Source: WHSM01 sp036375165
Lineage (GTDB): Bacteria; Actinomycetota; Actinomycetes; Mycobacteriales; Micromonosporaceae
Assembly: GCA_036375165.1 (NCBI GenBank)
Contig: DASUSI010000185.1
Span: forward strand, 33,346 to 97,345
DNA: 64,000 bases
Direction of reading: 5' to 3'
The notes under the pieces are model-generated. The model searched no databases. It was not told where the DNA came from and saw nothing but the letters and a program-made list of their open reading frames with translations. Position numbers and translations under genes: made by a program. The number at the start of each line of letters is the position of its first letter. The first letter of the stretch is position 1. Below are positions 1 to 8,032 of this stretch, in pieces.

Positions 1-526
1 GCTGCATCACGTGACTGAGCACCACTCGAACCACCACGTCGATCATGACGGTGACCTGCCGCTCGTCGAACGCGAGCCGGAACTGCTGCACGCGGTCGGC
101 GATCACCGCCTTCGCGGCGGCGAGTAGCGATCCGCCATGCGTGGTCAGCAGCGGCAGCAGTTCAGTGTCGGTGCCGTGCGTGGCCGACACAATCGCGTGC
201 AGCAGGGTGTTGTCTTCGGCCAGTTCCAGTACGCCCCGCATCGCAGCCTGGATCGACGCCACCAGATCGTCCGGGTGCCGGTCGAAGGCATGCTCAACCA
301 TGGAGAGGAACCGGCCGAGTTCGTTGAGGACCATGGCCTCGGCCAGTGCCGGCTTGGACCCGATCTCGTTGTAGACGGTCTGCCGGCTGACGCCGACCAC
401 ATCTGCCAGACGGGCCATGGTGACACCGGACCAGCCGTCGCGCGCGGTCAGTTCCACGGCGGCGGCGATGATCCGTTGTCTTTGCGGCCGGTCGCTGCCG
501 GGTTCGGTCGCCACTGCCACCGTCAT
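1..526 (-). CDS. TetR/AcrR family transcriptional regulator (3' end outside window)
   Basis: Probable DNA-binding repressor. The gene runs off the left edge, so only about 175 N-terminal codons are visible. A TetR helix-turn-helix lies at residues 36-55 (core MARLADVVGVSRQTVYNEIG), followed by the helical ligand-binding domain. I chose the ATG at 526 because TAGGAT (534-539) lies 7 bases upstream, the leaderless pattern seen at other genes here. An in-frame ATG at 535 is the alternative. No target genes can be assigned: the next gene is a NUDIX hydrolase on the other strand, so the 220-base divergent region could carry its operator, but I see no clear palindrome there. Confidence 0.88.
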   Translation of the reverse strand, partial: MTVAVATEPGSDRPQRQRIIAAAVELTARDGWSGVTMARLADVVGVSRQTVYNEIGSKPALAEAMVLNELGRFLSMVEHAFDRHPDDLVASIQAAMRGVLELAEDNTLLHAIVSATHGTDTELLPLLTTHGGSLLAAAKAVIADRVQQFRLAFDERQVTVMIDVVVRVVLSHVMQ

Positions 527-747
527 GAGAGTCATCCTAGGCAGTAACGGAGGTCGTACCGTCAGCGACCGGCCGCCGCCAGGTGAACGTGGCCATTCAG
601 TCCCGCCACGATCCGTATCACACACCAACTTTCCCGCACACGACGAAGTCGACGCAGCATGAACCGCTGGCGGGGACAGCCGGTGGCGCTGATTCGCCGG
701 GTGCCGGAATCCGGTGTGAGGTGGCTCTGGCCGGGTAGCCTCCTCTG

Positions 748-1221
748 GTGACTGGCGACTACACGGCGACGTTGCCGCGCAAGCGGATGGGATCTGCTGT
801 GCTGCTCCGTGACGACAGCAATCGAATCCTGCTGGTAGAGCCGACGTACAAGGACTACTGGGAGCTGCCCGGTGGTGCGGTGGACGCGGATGAGTCGCCG
901 TACGACGCCGCTGTGCGGGAGTTGAAGGAAGAGCTTGGCCTGTCGGTCACGCTTGGGCGGCTGCTGGTGGTGGACTGGGTACCGCCGCGTGCCGGGCGTA
1001 CGGAGGGGGTCATGGTCGTCTACGACGGCGGGCTCCTGGACGTGACGCGGACTGGTGAGATCCACCTTCCCGCTGAGGAACTGCGCGGTTGGGCATGGTC
1101 GACTCTGGCCGAGGCGCAGCAGCGGCTTTCGCCGCTGCTGGCTCGGCGGGCCGGTGCCGCGCTGGAGGCAGTGACCGGCGGCGAAACCGTCTACCTGGAG
1201 AACGGAGCCCGCGTCGTTTGA
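748..1221 (+). CDS. NUDIX hydrolase
   Basis: Probable hydrolase of a nucleoside-diphosphate-linked substrate. The 157-residue protein carries a complete Nudix box at residues 43-65 (G-x5-E-x7-R-E-L-x-E-E-x-G-L), which binds the metal. The fold is otherwise a single Nudix domain, so the substrate cannot be deduced. The start is GTG; TAGCCT at 736-741 lies 6 bases upstream, suggesting leaderless transcription. It is divergent from the tetR at the left edge and looks monocistronic. Confidence 0.9.
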   Translation: MTGDYTATLPRKRMGSAVLLRDDSNRILLVEPTYKDYWELPGGAVDADESPYDAAVRELKEELGLSVTLGRLLVVDWVPPRAGRTEGVMVVYDGGLLDVTRTGEIHLPAEELRGWAWSTLAEAQQRLSPLLARRAGAALEAVTGGETVYLENGARVV

Positions 1222-1424
1222 ACCGGGGCCGAGCGCCTGTCGGCTTGTGGTTCAGGCAGCCGTAGCGGGACCGTGTGGCCGGCCGACGGTGGCGTGAAGG
1301 CGGCCAGCGGGCCATGCAAGAGGCTGATGCCACCTGAGCGGTACAGGCTGTCGTGCATGCCGTCGGCGTAGAGCAGGCCGGTCAGGTCGGCTGTCCACAA
1401 TCCCGAGTCGTCGCGGCTACGCAT
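1191..1424 (-). CDS. Hypothetical short protein, possibly a gene remnant
   Basis: A 77-codon frame starting at an ATG at 1424 and overlapping the 3' end of the NUDIX gene by about 30 bases. Codon use is G/C-rich at third positions and the composition is protein-like (SGLWTADLTGLLYADGMHD near the N-terminus). I recognise no family. It may be the tail of a decayed gene, since the sequence just upstream (1425-1850) shows no continuing frame. Confidence 0.3.
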   Translation of the reverse strand: MRSRDDSGLWTADLTGLLYADGMHDSLYRSGGISLLHGPLAAFTPPSAGHTVPLRLPEPQADRRSAPVQTTRAPFSR

Positions 1425-1849
1425 CGACCACCGAGAAAACGGTGCCGGTCCGGCCGGGTGGACTGATCTGGAGTGGAAGCCACCGGCCCGCAACCGGTGG
1501 AGTGACCGCCCGCGTCGGGCGTGCGACTGGCGGCCGAACGGGCCGGGGTGTGATCCGCGGCCGGGACACGGCGGAGAGGCGGCGTGGGCGGCGGTCGCGG
1601 GGTACAGCTCGCACCGGCACATCTTCGAGGTAGCCTCGGCGGCCGGTGAGGACTTCAGCGTCGCTGCGGTGTTGCTGCTGTCCGCTCTGACGAGCCAGAA
1701 TCGCGGACACCGGGGAAGCAGGCGACCCCCCGGTTTTCGTCCGATCGGACGAGTAGCTGCGAGTCCCCGACCGGGTGACATACTGGCCGTATGTGGTGTC
1801 CGGTGTATCGACACCCCAACACCACCCAGATGCATCCTGGGGGACTCCG
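1425..1849. other. Intergenic stretch without a supported gene
   Basis: About 425 bases upstream of the XRE regulator. All frames here are short and arginine-rich or lack a ribosome-binding site. I see no RNA gene or clear repeat. It may hold gene debris, in line with the mobile-element relic downstream. Confidence 0.4.
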
Positions 1850-3073
1850 GTGATTCCTGACGATCTGGCTCATCTACCGTTCGGACAGCGCCTCCAGCGG
1901 ATTCGCGAACGCAAGGGGAAGACCAGGCCCGTGGTCGCGGGTCTGGTGGGCCGCTCCACCGAGTGGCTTAAGGCCGTGGAGCGCGGTTCGATCCAACAGC
2001 CGCGCCTGGAGATGATGCTCAAGCTCGCCGAAGCGCTGGAGCTACGGGACCTGGCCGACCTGATCGGAGAGCAGCAGATCCCCATGACCCTCGGCCGCCG
2101 CGCCGGGCATCCCGCTGTGCCCGCGATCCGGGAAGCGTTGCGCGACTACACCCTCACCACCTCGAACGTGCCGCCGGCCGTGAGCGATCTGCGTACCCGG
2201 CTGGCGGATGCGTGGCGGGTGTGGCACACGTCCCGGACCCAGCGGACCGACGTGGGCCGGATTCTCCCCGGGTTGCTCCGGGACACGCAGGCTGCCACCC
2301 GGCTGCACGACGGACGGGATCGGCGTACCGCGCACGTGGTGCTGTCCGAGGTGTACGCGCTCGCCGAACAGATGCTGTCCTGGGTGTGCGAGCCGCAACT
2401 GCTCTGGATGGTCGCTGACCGGGCAATGTGGTCGGCGAGGGAAGCCGATGACCCCCAGGCCATCGCGCTGGCCGCGTGGGTGCTCGGCAACGTGCTGCGT
2501 GCGACCGGGGAGGAAGAACACGCCCTCGAACTCGCCAGGGATGCCGCTGGAATGCTCACGCCCCGGCTGGAGACCGGCACCGACGACCACCAGGCCCTGT
2601 GGGGTGCCCTCCAACTCCACGCCGCAATCACCTCGGCCAGGATGGGCCACGAAGGCGAAGCGCTCCGGTACCTGGACGAAGGACTGTCGACTGCCCGCCG
2701 GCTGCCAGGCGGGTACGCGCATACGGCCACGGTATTCGGGGTCGCCAACGCCGAGCTGCACGGCCTGTCCGTGCGGGTAGACCTGTACAAGACCCGCGAC
2801 GCGCTCAGGCAGGCCCAGGGCATCGACCCGCAAGAGGTGCCCTCAGTGGACCGGCAGTCCCGGTTGTGGTTGGAGATGGCGCGCTCCTACCACCAGGAGA
2901 ACGACCACGTCGCCGCGCTCGGCGCGCTGTCGCGTTGCTTCGACACCAGCCCTGACGCAGCCCAGTGTCACCCGCTGGCCCGGTCGATCGCCGGGGATCT
3001 GGTCGACCACGGCGGCCGGCTTATCGAACGCGATGCCCGGACGCTCGCCGAACGGCTCGGCGTGGTGGTCTGA
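1850..3073 (+). CDS. XRE-family regulator with helical (TPR-like) C-terminal domain
   Basis: Probable DNA-binding regulator of 407 residues. An XRE helix-turn-helix occupies residues 5-65 (the RLQRIRERKGKTRPVVAGLVG region, then STEWLKAVERG). The long remainder is alpha-helical with repeated Leu/Ala-rich segments like the TPR-type sensor domains attached to such regulators in actinomycetes. I chose the GTG at 1850 because GGGGGA lies 8 bases upstream and the HTH begins soon after. In-frame codons reach back to 1775, but with no ribosome-binding site. It is followed by a hairpin, small peptides and a recombinase remnant, which suggests a mobile-element origin. Its ligand and targets are unknown. 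Confidence 0.85.
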   Translation: MIPDDLAHLPFGQRLQRIRERKGKTRPVVAGLVGRSTEWLKAVERGSIQQPRLEMMLKLAEALELRDLADLIGEQQIPMTLGRRAGHPAVPAIREALRDYTLTTSNVPPAVSDLRTRLADAWRVWHTSRTQRTDVGRILPGLLRDTQAATRLHDGRDRRTAHVVLSEVYALAEQMLSWVCEPQLLWMVADRAMWSAREADDPQAIALAAWVLGNVLRATGEEEHALELARDAAGMLTPRLETGTDDHQALWGALQLHAAITSARMGHEGEALRYLDEGLSTARRLPGGYAHTATVFGVANAELHGLSVRVDLYKTRDALRQAQGIDPQEVPSVDRQSRLWLEMARSYHQENDHVAALGALSRCFDTSPDAAQCHPLARSIAGDLVDHGGRLIERDARTLAERLGVVV

Positions 3074-3093
3074 GGGGTAGAAACCCTACCCCT
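3073..3093. terminator. Short perfect hairpin after the XRE gene
   Basis: AGGGGTAG and CTACCCCT form an 8-bp perfect stem around a 5-base loop, starting in the stop codon of the XRE gene. No T-run follows, so it may be a weak terminator or an operator. Confidence 0.4.
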
Positions 3094-3232
3094 GGTACAC
3101 CGTCTGCCCCTCGAACCGTCGCCGCGCTTCTACCGTCCACTGTGGCCGTGGGCGTGCGGCTGTCCGCCTTCCCCTGTGAGGCTATGACCCGTCGCCCCCG
3201 GCCTTCCACGTTCCTGCGGATGGACGGGTGAG

Positions 3233-3349
3233 ATGCGGCATCGACAGCGTGTTGAGTCCGATGTACTGAGCGCGGCACCGCCGTGGGTGTGGGTGGTGAT
3301 CGCGGCCGGCCTGGTTGCGATCGCTGCTTTGTGGTGGTGGGCTTGGTGA
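3233..3349 (+). CDS. Tiny single-span membrane peptide (38 aa)
   Basis: A 38-residue peptide with a polar N-terminus and one hydrophobic helix (about residues 16-38, WVWVVIAAGLVAIAALWWW) ending almost at the C-terminus. Its stop codon overlaps the GTG of the next gene (GTGA at 3346-3349), typical of translational coupling in actinomycetes, which supports it being real. Function unknown. It sits in the accessory patch between the XRE regulator and the recombinase remnant. Confidence 0.5.
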   Translation: MRHRQRVESDVLSAAPPWVWVVIAAGLVAIAALWWWAW

Positions 3350-3573
3350 CGACCGTCCTGCCGTCCCCACCACCCTGCGTGCACTGCGGTGGGCCGGTGG
3401 TGGACACGGTGGTCGGGTGGACGCACGTGGATCATCGGGGCGGGTGGCTGTCCTGGCTCTGCCCGCTGCCGCACATGTCGTTGGCGTACCCGGCACCCCG
3501 GCGAGAACCGACCACCATCCCAACCACGGCGCGGCACTCCCGACCACCGGACCTGCCGGATGGTCCGTTCTGA
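3346..3573 (+). CDS. Small Cys-containing protein, possibly zinc-binding
   Basis: A 75-residue protein starting at a GTG that overlaps the stop of the preceding membrane peptide. The N-terminal half has CVHCGG (residues 11-16) and a later CPLPH, a possible half zinc ribbon. The C-terminal part is Pro/Thr/Arg-rich and probably disordered. I do not recognise a named family. The overlap suggests it is co-translated with the 38-residue peptide. Confidence 0.5.
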   Translation: MTTVLPSPPPCVHCGGPVVDTVVGWTHVDHRGGWLSWLCPLPHMSLAYPAPRREPTTIPTTARHSRPPDLPDGPF

Positions 3574-3611
3574 CCCGCGCGCCCTAGCGCTCGAAGTGCC
3601 CGCGCTCGCGC

Positions 3612-3875
3612 ATGCTCACCGAACAACTCGCGGCGCACGTCGCCCGGTACCGTGCCGAAACCCAGCTGAGCAACGACAGCGGTGGGCAGCTCGGTCCCTG
3701 GGCCTTGGAGCGCGCCGTGCGGTCGGTCAGGGTCCGGGGTGGACGATTTGGCCGCCGGGTTCCGGACACGTACGCCCATCTGCGGCCCGACGCGGACGTA
3801 GCGACCAGGGCGGCGCTGGAAGCCGCCCTGGTCGCTGGTGCGGACAAGCTGCGGACAGGGGAGGGGGTGAACTAG
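3612..3875 (+). pseudogene. Tyrosine recombinase (integrase) remnant with internal deletion
   Basis: The 87-codon frame joins two separated parts of an actinomycete phage-type integrase. The first half (LAAHVARYRAE, then NDSGGQL and LERAVR) matches the segment that precedes the catalytic HxLRH box. The second half (PDTYAHLRPDADVATRAAL) is the C-terminal segment with the nucleophilic Tyr. The intervening region with the Arg-His-Arg catalytic residues is missing, as is the N-terminal SAM-like domain. It cannot be an active recombinase. It marks the right end of the accessory patch, 30 bases from the end of glnA. No tRNA or att duplication was found. Confidence 0.65.
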
Positions 3876-3905
3876 TCCCGACGCAGGTCAAACCGCATGT
3901 TGATC

Positions 3906-5330
3906 TTAAACATCGTAGTACAGGGCGAACTCATGGGGCGTGGGGCGCAGCCGGATCGGGTCGACCTCGTTCTCCCGCTTCCAGGAGGCCCAGGTCTCCA
4001 CCAGGTCAGGCGTGAAGACGCCGCCTTCCAGCAAATACTCGTTGTCCGCCTCCAGCGCGTCGAGCACCTCCGGAAGTGACCCGGGAACCTGCTTGAGACC
4101 GGAGAACTCCTCCGGAGGAAGCTCGTACAGGTCCTTGTCCACCGGCTCCGGCGGCTCGATCTTGTTGCGGATCCCGTCCAGGCCCGCCATCAGCATCGCC
4201 GAGAAGGCGAGGTACGGGTTGGACGACGGGTCCGGCACCCGGAACTCCACGCGCTTGGCCTTCGCGTCATTGCCGGTAACCGGGATCCGGGTGCAGGCGG
4301 ACCGGTTGCGCTGCGAGTACACCAGGTTCACCGGTGCTTCGAAGCCCGGCACCAGCCGTCGGTACGAGTTGACGGTCGGGTTGGTGAACGCCAGCAGCGA
4401 CGGTGCGTGGTGCAGCAGGCCACCGATGTACCACCGGGCGGTGTCCGACAGTCCGGCGTAGCCGGCCTCGTCGTAGAACAGCGGGTCGTTGTCCCGCCAC
4501 AGGCTCTGGTGGGTGTGCATGCCGGAACCGTTGTCCCCGAACAACGGCTTGGGCATGAACGTCGCGGTCTTGCCCGCGGCCCAGGCGGTGTTCTTCACCA
4601 CGTACTTGAACAGCTGCAGGTTGTCGGCGCAGTGCAGCAGGGTGGAGAACCTGAAGTTGATCTCCGCCTGACCAGCGGTACCGACCTCGTGGTGAGAACG
4701 CTCGACGGTCAGCCCGACGTCGATGAGACTCCGGACGATCGCATCGCGCAGGTCCGCGAAGTGGTCCAGCGGCGGCACTGGGAAGTAGCCGCCCTTGTAC
4801 CTCGGCTTGTACCCCTTGTTGCCACCATCCTCGTCGCGGCCGCTGTTCCAGGCGCCCTCGATCGAGTCGATGTGGTAGTACGCCTCGTGGTGGGTGTCGT
4901 CGAACCGGATCGAGTCGAAGACGTAGAACTCGGCCTCCGGGCCGAAGTATGCGGTGGTGGCGATGCCGGAGGAGGCGAGATACTCCTCGGCCTTCTTGGC
5001 GATGTTGCGGGGGTCGCGGCTGTAGGGCTCGCGAGTGAACGGGTCGTGGATGAAGAAGTTCAGCGCGACCGTCTTCTCCTTGCGGAACGGGTCGACGAAG
5101 GCTGTCGTGGCGTCCGGAAGCAGCAGCATGTCGGACTCGTGGATCTGCTGGAAGCCGCGGATCGACGAGCCGTCGAACGCCAGGCCTTCCGAGAACACCT
5201 TCTCGCTGAACGACTCGACCGGGACGTTGAAGTGCTGCATGACGCCCGGGAGGTCGCAGAACCGTACGTCGATGAACTTCACGTCCTCGTCGGCGAGGTA
5301 GCGCAGAAGCTCTTCGGAGTTGGCGAACAC
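3906..5330 (-). CDS. glnA: Glutamine synthetase, type I
   Basis: Makes glutamine from glutamate, ammonia and ATP; central nitrogen assimilation, cytoplasmic dodecamer. At 474 residues it has the normal GSI-beta length. Visible are the latch region EGAWNSGRDED, the glutamate-binding segment KPLFGDNGSGMH and the Tyr adenylylation site in KDLYELPPEE (about Tyr402, equivalent to Tyr397 of enteric enzymes), so control by GlnE is expected. The GTG start at 5330 has a strong GGAGGAG ribosome site. A four-site GlnR-type operator lies at 5399-5436. Order with the following RDD and DUF4191 genes matches M. tuberculosis glnA1. Confidence 0.98.
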   Translation of the reverse strand: MFANSEELLRYLADEDVKFIDVRFCDLPGVMQHFNVPVESFSEKVFSEGLAFDGSSIRGFQQIHESDMLLLPDATTAFVDPFRKEKTVALNFFIHDPFTREPYSRDPRNIAKKAEEYLASSGIATTAYFGPEAEFYVFDSIRFDDTHHEAYYHIDSIEGAWNSGRDEDGGNKGYKPRYKGGYFPVPPLDHFADLRDAIVRSLIDVGLTVERSHHEVGTAGQAEINFRFSTLLHCADNLQLFKYVVKNTAWAAGKTATFMPKPLFGDNGSGMHTHQSLWRDNDPLFYDEAGYAGLSDTARWYIGGLLHHAPSLLAFTNPTVNSYRRLVPGFEAPVNLVYSQRNRSACTRIPVTGNDAKAKRVEFRVPDPSSNPYLAFSAMLMAGLDGIRNKIEPPEPVDKDLYELPPEEFSGLKQVPGSLPEVLDALEADNEYLLEGGVFTPDLVETWASWKRENEVDPIRLRPTPHEFALYYDV

Positions 5331-5398
5331 TCGTACTCCTCCAGGTCCGATGGCGGGAGTGCCCAGATGGGGGTCTTTCAGGAAGGTATGCCTGAGTC

Positions 5399-5436
5399 GT
5401 TGCCCTCGGGTGTCCCGATTGTTTCGGCGGTGTTAC
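5399..5436 (-). promoter_or_regulatory. GlnR-type operator, four half-sites
   Basis: Read on the minus strand towards glnA: GTAAC-N6-GAAAC-N6-GACAC-N6-GCAAC. The first pair matches the GlnR a/b box consensus exactly, and the second pair is a weaker copy at the same 11-base period. It lies about 70 bases before the glnA start. GlnR controls glnA in Streptomyces and mycobacteria; its action here is inferred from the motif. Confidence 0.7.
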
Positions 5437-5546
5437 ACGACGTGCTGTGCGGTGTGCCGGACTCACGAGACGCCGCAGCGGGCTTTCGGGGCGTTCCCCA
5501 CGCTACGCCGGCCGTGTGCCGTCGTGGGTCCGATACGCTGCGGCCC

Positions 5547-5963
5547 GTGCCCACAGACTCCAGCGACCAGCCCGCCGATGACGCCACGGACGTCGGTGCC
5601 CCGCATCAGACCGCCGGATTCGGTGCCCGGCTCCTCGGGCTGATCGTGGACTGGGTGCTGTGTCTCATGCTGGCGGGGCTGGTTGCCCGACCGCCGGCCA
5701 CCGGGTACTGGGCCTACCCGTTCCTGATCGCGGAGTACGGCTTCTTCGTCGGCCTCTACGGGCAGACCCCGGGGATGTGGCTGGCCAAGGTGCGATGCGT
5801 GTCGACCGCTGACGTCGGCCCGATCGGACCGGTGCGTGCCGTGCTGCGCGCTGTGCTGCTGTGTCTGGTGATCCCAGCGTTGATCATGGACTCGTACGGG
5901 CGTGGGTTGCACGACCGGGCGGTCGGGTCGATCATGCTCAGCGCGCCACGCGACCGGAGCTGA
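5547..5963 (+). CDS. RDD family membrane protein
   Basis: A 138-residue integral membrane protein with an RDD domain. A polar N-terminus (about 25 residues) precedes FGARLLGLIVDWVL, the first helix with the Arg/Asp signature. Further hydrophobic segments lie at about 55-72 and 95-115, and the C-terminus carries RGLHDRAVGSIML, typical of the family. Role unknown; RDD proteins are proposed transporters or membrane scaffolds. The GTG start at 5547 has no strong ribosome site. Position next to glnA matches Rv2219A in M. tuberculosis. Confidence 0.88.
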   Translation: MPTDSSDQPADDATDVGAPHQTAGFGARLLGLIVDWVLCLMLAGLVARPPATGYWAYPFLIAEYGFFVGLYGQTPGMWLAKVRCVSTADVGPIGPVRAVLRAVLLCLVIPALIMDSYGRGLHDRAVGSIMLSAPRDRS

Positions 5964-5986
5964 CCGCGACCGCTGGCGTCGGACGG

Positions 5987-6676
5987 TCAACGACCGCGCA
6001 ACATCCGGTTCATGCCCTTCGGCCGCATGCCCTTCGGGATCGGGCCCTTCGGCATCTGAGGCCGCGTGGTCAGCGCCTTGAGGCGGGTGTCCAAGGCATT
6101 TATCTGCTTGCCGGTGATGTTGCGCGGCAACCGCATCAGCGTGGTACGCAGTTTGCGGATGGACAACTGACCTTCGTCGGTGCCCACGGTGAAGTCGTAG
6201 ATCGGGGTCTCACCCACCACCCGGGACAGCCGCTTCTTCTCCTGAGCCAGCAGGCCCCGCAGCCGTCCCGGACTGCCCTCAGCGACCAGCACCACCCCGG
6301 GTCTGCCGAGCACCCGGTGCACGAAGTCGTTCTGCGTCGTGGCCTGCGCGGCCGGGGTGACCCGCCAGTCGCCCCGCATCGTCTGCAGGATCGCCGCGGC
6401 GGCCCCGGGCTGCCCCTCGGCCTCGTTCATCATGGCCTGGTTGGCTCGCAGGTTCAGCACCAGCATGGCACCGAGCAGGGCCAGCAGGACTCCGACCGGC
6501 GCCCACAACCAGTCTCCGCCGATCACCACCCACAGCACCGTCAATCCCAGCGGTACCCCGGCGGCGAGGATCACCAGCGGCAGGAACAGCTTGTCCCGTT
6601 TGGCGGTGTAACTGAACGCCATACCGATCTGCTTGAGTCGCTCACGGAACGACGTTTTCTCGGGCTGTGCGGCCAT
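5987..6676 (-). CDS. DUF4191 family membrane protein
   Basis: A 229-residue protein of the actinobacterial DUF4191 family (Rv2219-like). After a charged N-terminus two adjacent transmembrane helices lie at about residues 32-75 (PLVILAAGVPLGLTVLWVVI, then APVGVLLALLGAM), followed by a soluble domain and a basic Lys/Arg/Gly/Pro tail (KGPIPKGMRPKGMNRML). Function unknown. I chose the ATG at 6676 because TAGACT (6684-6689) lies 7 bases upstream, a leaderless promoter pattern. A GTG at 6709 is in frame but less likely. Confidence 0.88.
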   Translation of the reverse strand: MAAQPEKTSFRERLKQIGMAFSYTAKRDKLFLPLVILAAGVPLGLTVLWVVIGGDWLWAPVGVLLALLGAMLVLNLRANQAMMNEAEGQPGAAAAILQTMRGDWRVTPAAQATTQNDFVHRVLGRPGVVLVAEGSPGRLRGLLAQEKKRLSRVVGETPIYDFTVGTDEGQLSIRKLRTTLMRLPRNITGKQINALDTRLKALTTRPQMPKGPIPKGMRPKGMNRMLRGR

Positions 6677-6683
6677 GCCGGCG

Positions 6684-6689
6684 AGTCTA
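6684..6689 (-). promoter_or_regulatory. Leaderless -10 box of the DUF4191 gene
   Basis: TAGACT 7 bases before the ATG at 6676. The spacing leaves no room for a ribosome site, so transcription probably starts at the start codon. Confidence 0.4.
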
Positions 6690-6929
6690 TCGGCCGGTGA
6701 GCCGGTCACCTGTGGTGACCGACCTCCCTGGGGTGTGCGTCGTGGATGTCAGTGCCGCGAACAGCGCGGCGACCTCACGCCGCTCCTCGGCGCGACGTCT
6801 TGCGTCGGCGAGGGCGGTCTGCGCATTCGCGATGGCCGTCAGGTGAGGAGCCGATCCGGTGAAGGCGACCATCGTGGCTGCGAACTTGGCAAGAGACCCT
6901 GGTACGGAAAGGAAATCACCCACGGCCAC
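6687..6929 (-). CDS. Small hypothetical protein (80 aa)
   Basis: An 80-residue protein from a GTG at 6929 (a second in-frame GTG at 6923 is possible). The N-terminal half is mildly hydrophobic (LAKFAATMVAFTG) and the middle is an Ala/Arg/Glu-rich helix (ALADARRRAEERREVAALFA) that could be amphipathic or a coiled coil. No family recognised. It lies between lipA and the DUF4191 gene on the same strand, ending 10 bases before the DUF4191 start. Confidence 0.45.
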   Translation of the reverse strand: MAVGDFLSVPGSLAKFAATMVAFTGSAPHLTAIANAQTALADARRRAEERREVAALFAALTSTTHTPGRSVTTGDRLTGR

Positions 6930-7023
6930 CTATTCTTGTCGCCGCTGGTTTCATCTCCGTGACGGAGGCGTGTTTTCGCCATGTCCGTCACAGTGACCCC
7001 GCAAGGGGGTTGGTACTCAGACG

Positions 7024-7959
7024 TCATCGGGTAAGTAGCCGCGCCTCGATCGCCTGCTGGTAAAGCCGACCAGCCCGGTACGACGAGCGCACCAGCGGTC
7101 CGGACATCACCCCGGCGAAACCGATCTCGATCGCCTCGGCACGCAACTCGACGAACTCGTCCGGCTTCACCCAGCGCTCCACCGGGTGGTGCCGTGGCGA
7201 GGGTCGCAGGTACTGCGTGACGGTCAGCAACTCGCAGCCCGCCTGGTGCAGGTCGCGCATCGCCTGGCTGACCTCGTCACGTTCCTCGCCCAGCCCGAGG
7301 ATCAGGTTGGACTTGGTGACCAGGCCTGCCTCGCGGGCCCGGCGGAGCACATCCAGCGAGCGGTCGTAGCGGAACCCCGGGCGGATCCGCTTGAAGACCC
7401 GTGGCACGGTCTCGATGTTGTGCGCCAGCACCTCAGGCCGCGCGCCGAACACTTCGGCGAGCAGTTCTGGAACCGCGTTGAAGTCCGGGATCAGCAACTC
7501 CACCCCGCAGCCGGGGAGCGCCGCGTGGATCTGCCGTACCGTTTCGGCGTACAGCCAGGCGCCGCCGTCCGCGAGGTCGTCACGCGCGACCCCGGTGACC
7601 GTCGCGTAGCGCAGCCCCATCGCCTTGACCGACTCGGCCACCCGGCGCGGCTCGTCCGCGTCGAACTCGGCGGGCCGGCCGGTGTCGATCTGGCAGAAGT
7701 CGCATCGCCGGGTGCACTGGTCACCGCCGATCAGGAAGGTCGCCTCCCGGTCCTCCCAGCACTCGTAGATGTTGGGACAGCCGGCCTCTTCGCAGACGGT
7801 GTGCAGGCCCTCCCGGCGTACCAATCCCTTGAGTTCCCGGTACTCGGGGCCGAGCTTGGCCTTGACCTTGATCCACGGTGGCTTGCGCTCGATCGGTGTC
7901 TGCGAGTTGCGCGCCTCGATGCGCAGCAGGCGGCGGCCGTCAGGCTGTACCACGGTCAT
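7024..7959 (-). CDS. lipA: Lipoyl synthase
   Basis: Radical-SAM enzyme that inserts two sulfur atoms into octanoyl groups on lipoyl domains, the final step of lipoate synthesis. At 311 residues it is full length. Both iron-sulfur motifs are visible: CEEAGCPNIYEC for the auxiliary cluster and CTRRCDFC for the radical-SAM cluster, plus the C-terminal RSSY serine. The ATG at 7959 was chosen because GGAGA lies 6 bases upstream; an ATG at 7974 would add five unsupported residues. It works with lipB downstream and serves sucB in this region. Confidence 0.97.
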   Translation of the reverse strand: MTVVQPDGRRLLRIEARNSQTPIERKPPWIKVKAKLGPEYRELKGLVRREGLHTVCEEAGCPNIYECWEDREATFLIGGDQCTRRCDFCQIDTGRPAEFDADEPRRVAESVKAMGLRYATVTGVARDDLADGGAWLYAETVRQIHAALPGCGVELLIPDFNAVPELLAEVFGARPEVLAHNIETVPRVFKRIRPGFRYDRSLDVLRRAREAGLVTKSNLILGLGEERDEVSQAMRDLHQAGCELLTVTQYLRPSPRHHPVERWVKPDEFVELRAEAIEIGFAGVMSGPLVRSSYRAGRLYQQAIEARLLTR

Positions 7960-8032
7960 ACGGGATCTCCGCATACACTGCCGGGCCCATCGGATGTCGG
8001 GTGTGAGCGGGATGAGCGCACGGGTCGGATGC

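Noticed and set aside
3876..3905. tRNA or att site at the end of the recombinase remnant
   Set aside because: Only 30 bases remain before glnA, with no tRNA fragment or direct repeat seen.
4407..5963. Long open frame antisense to glnA running into the RDD gene
   Set aside because: It is the reverse-complement shadow of glnA codons; composition is Val/Arg/Glu-rich without domains, and only its end coincides with the real RDD gene.
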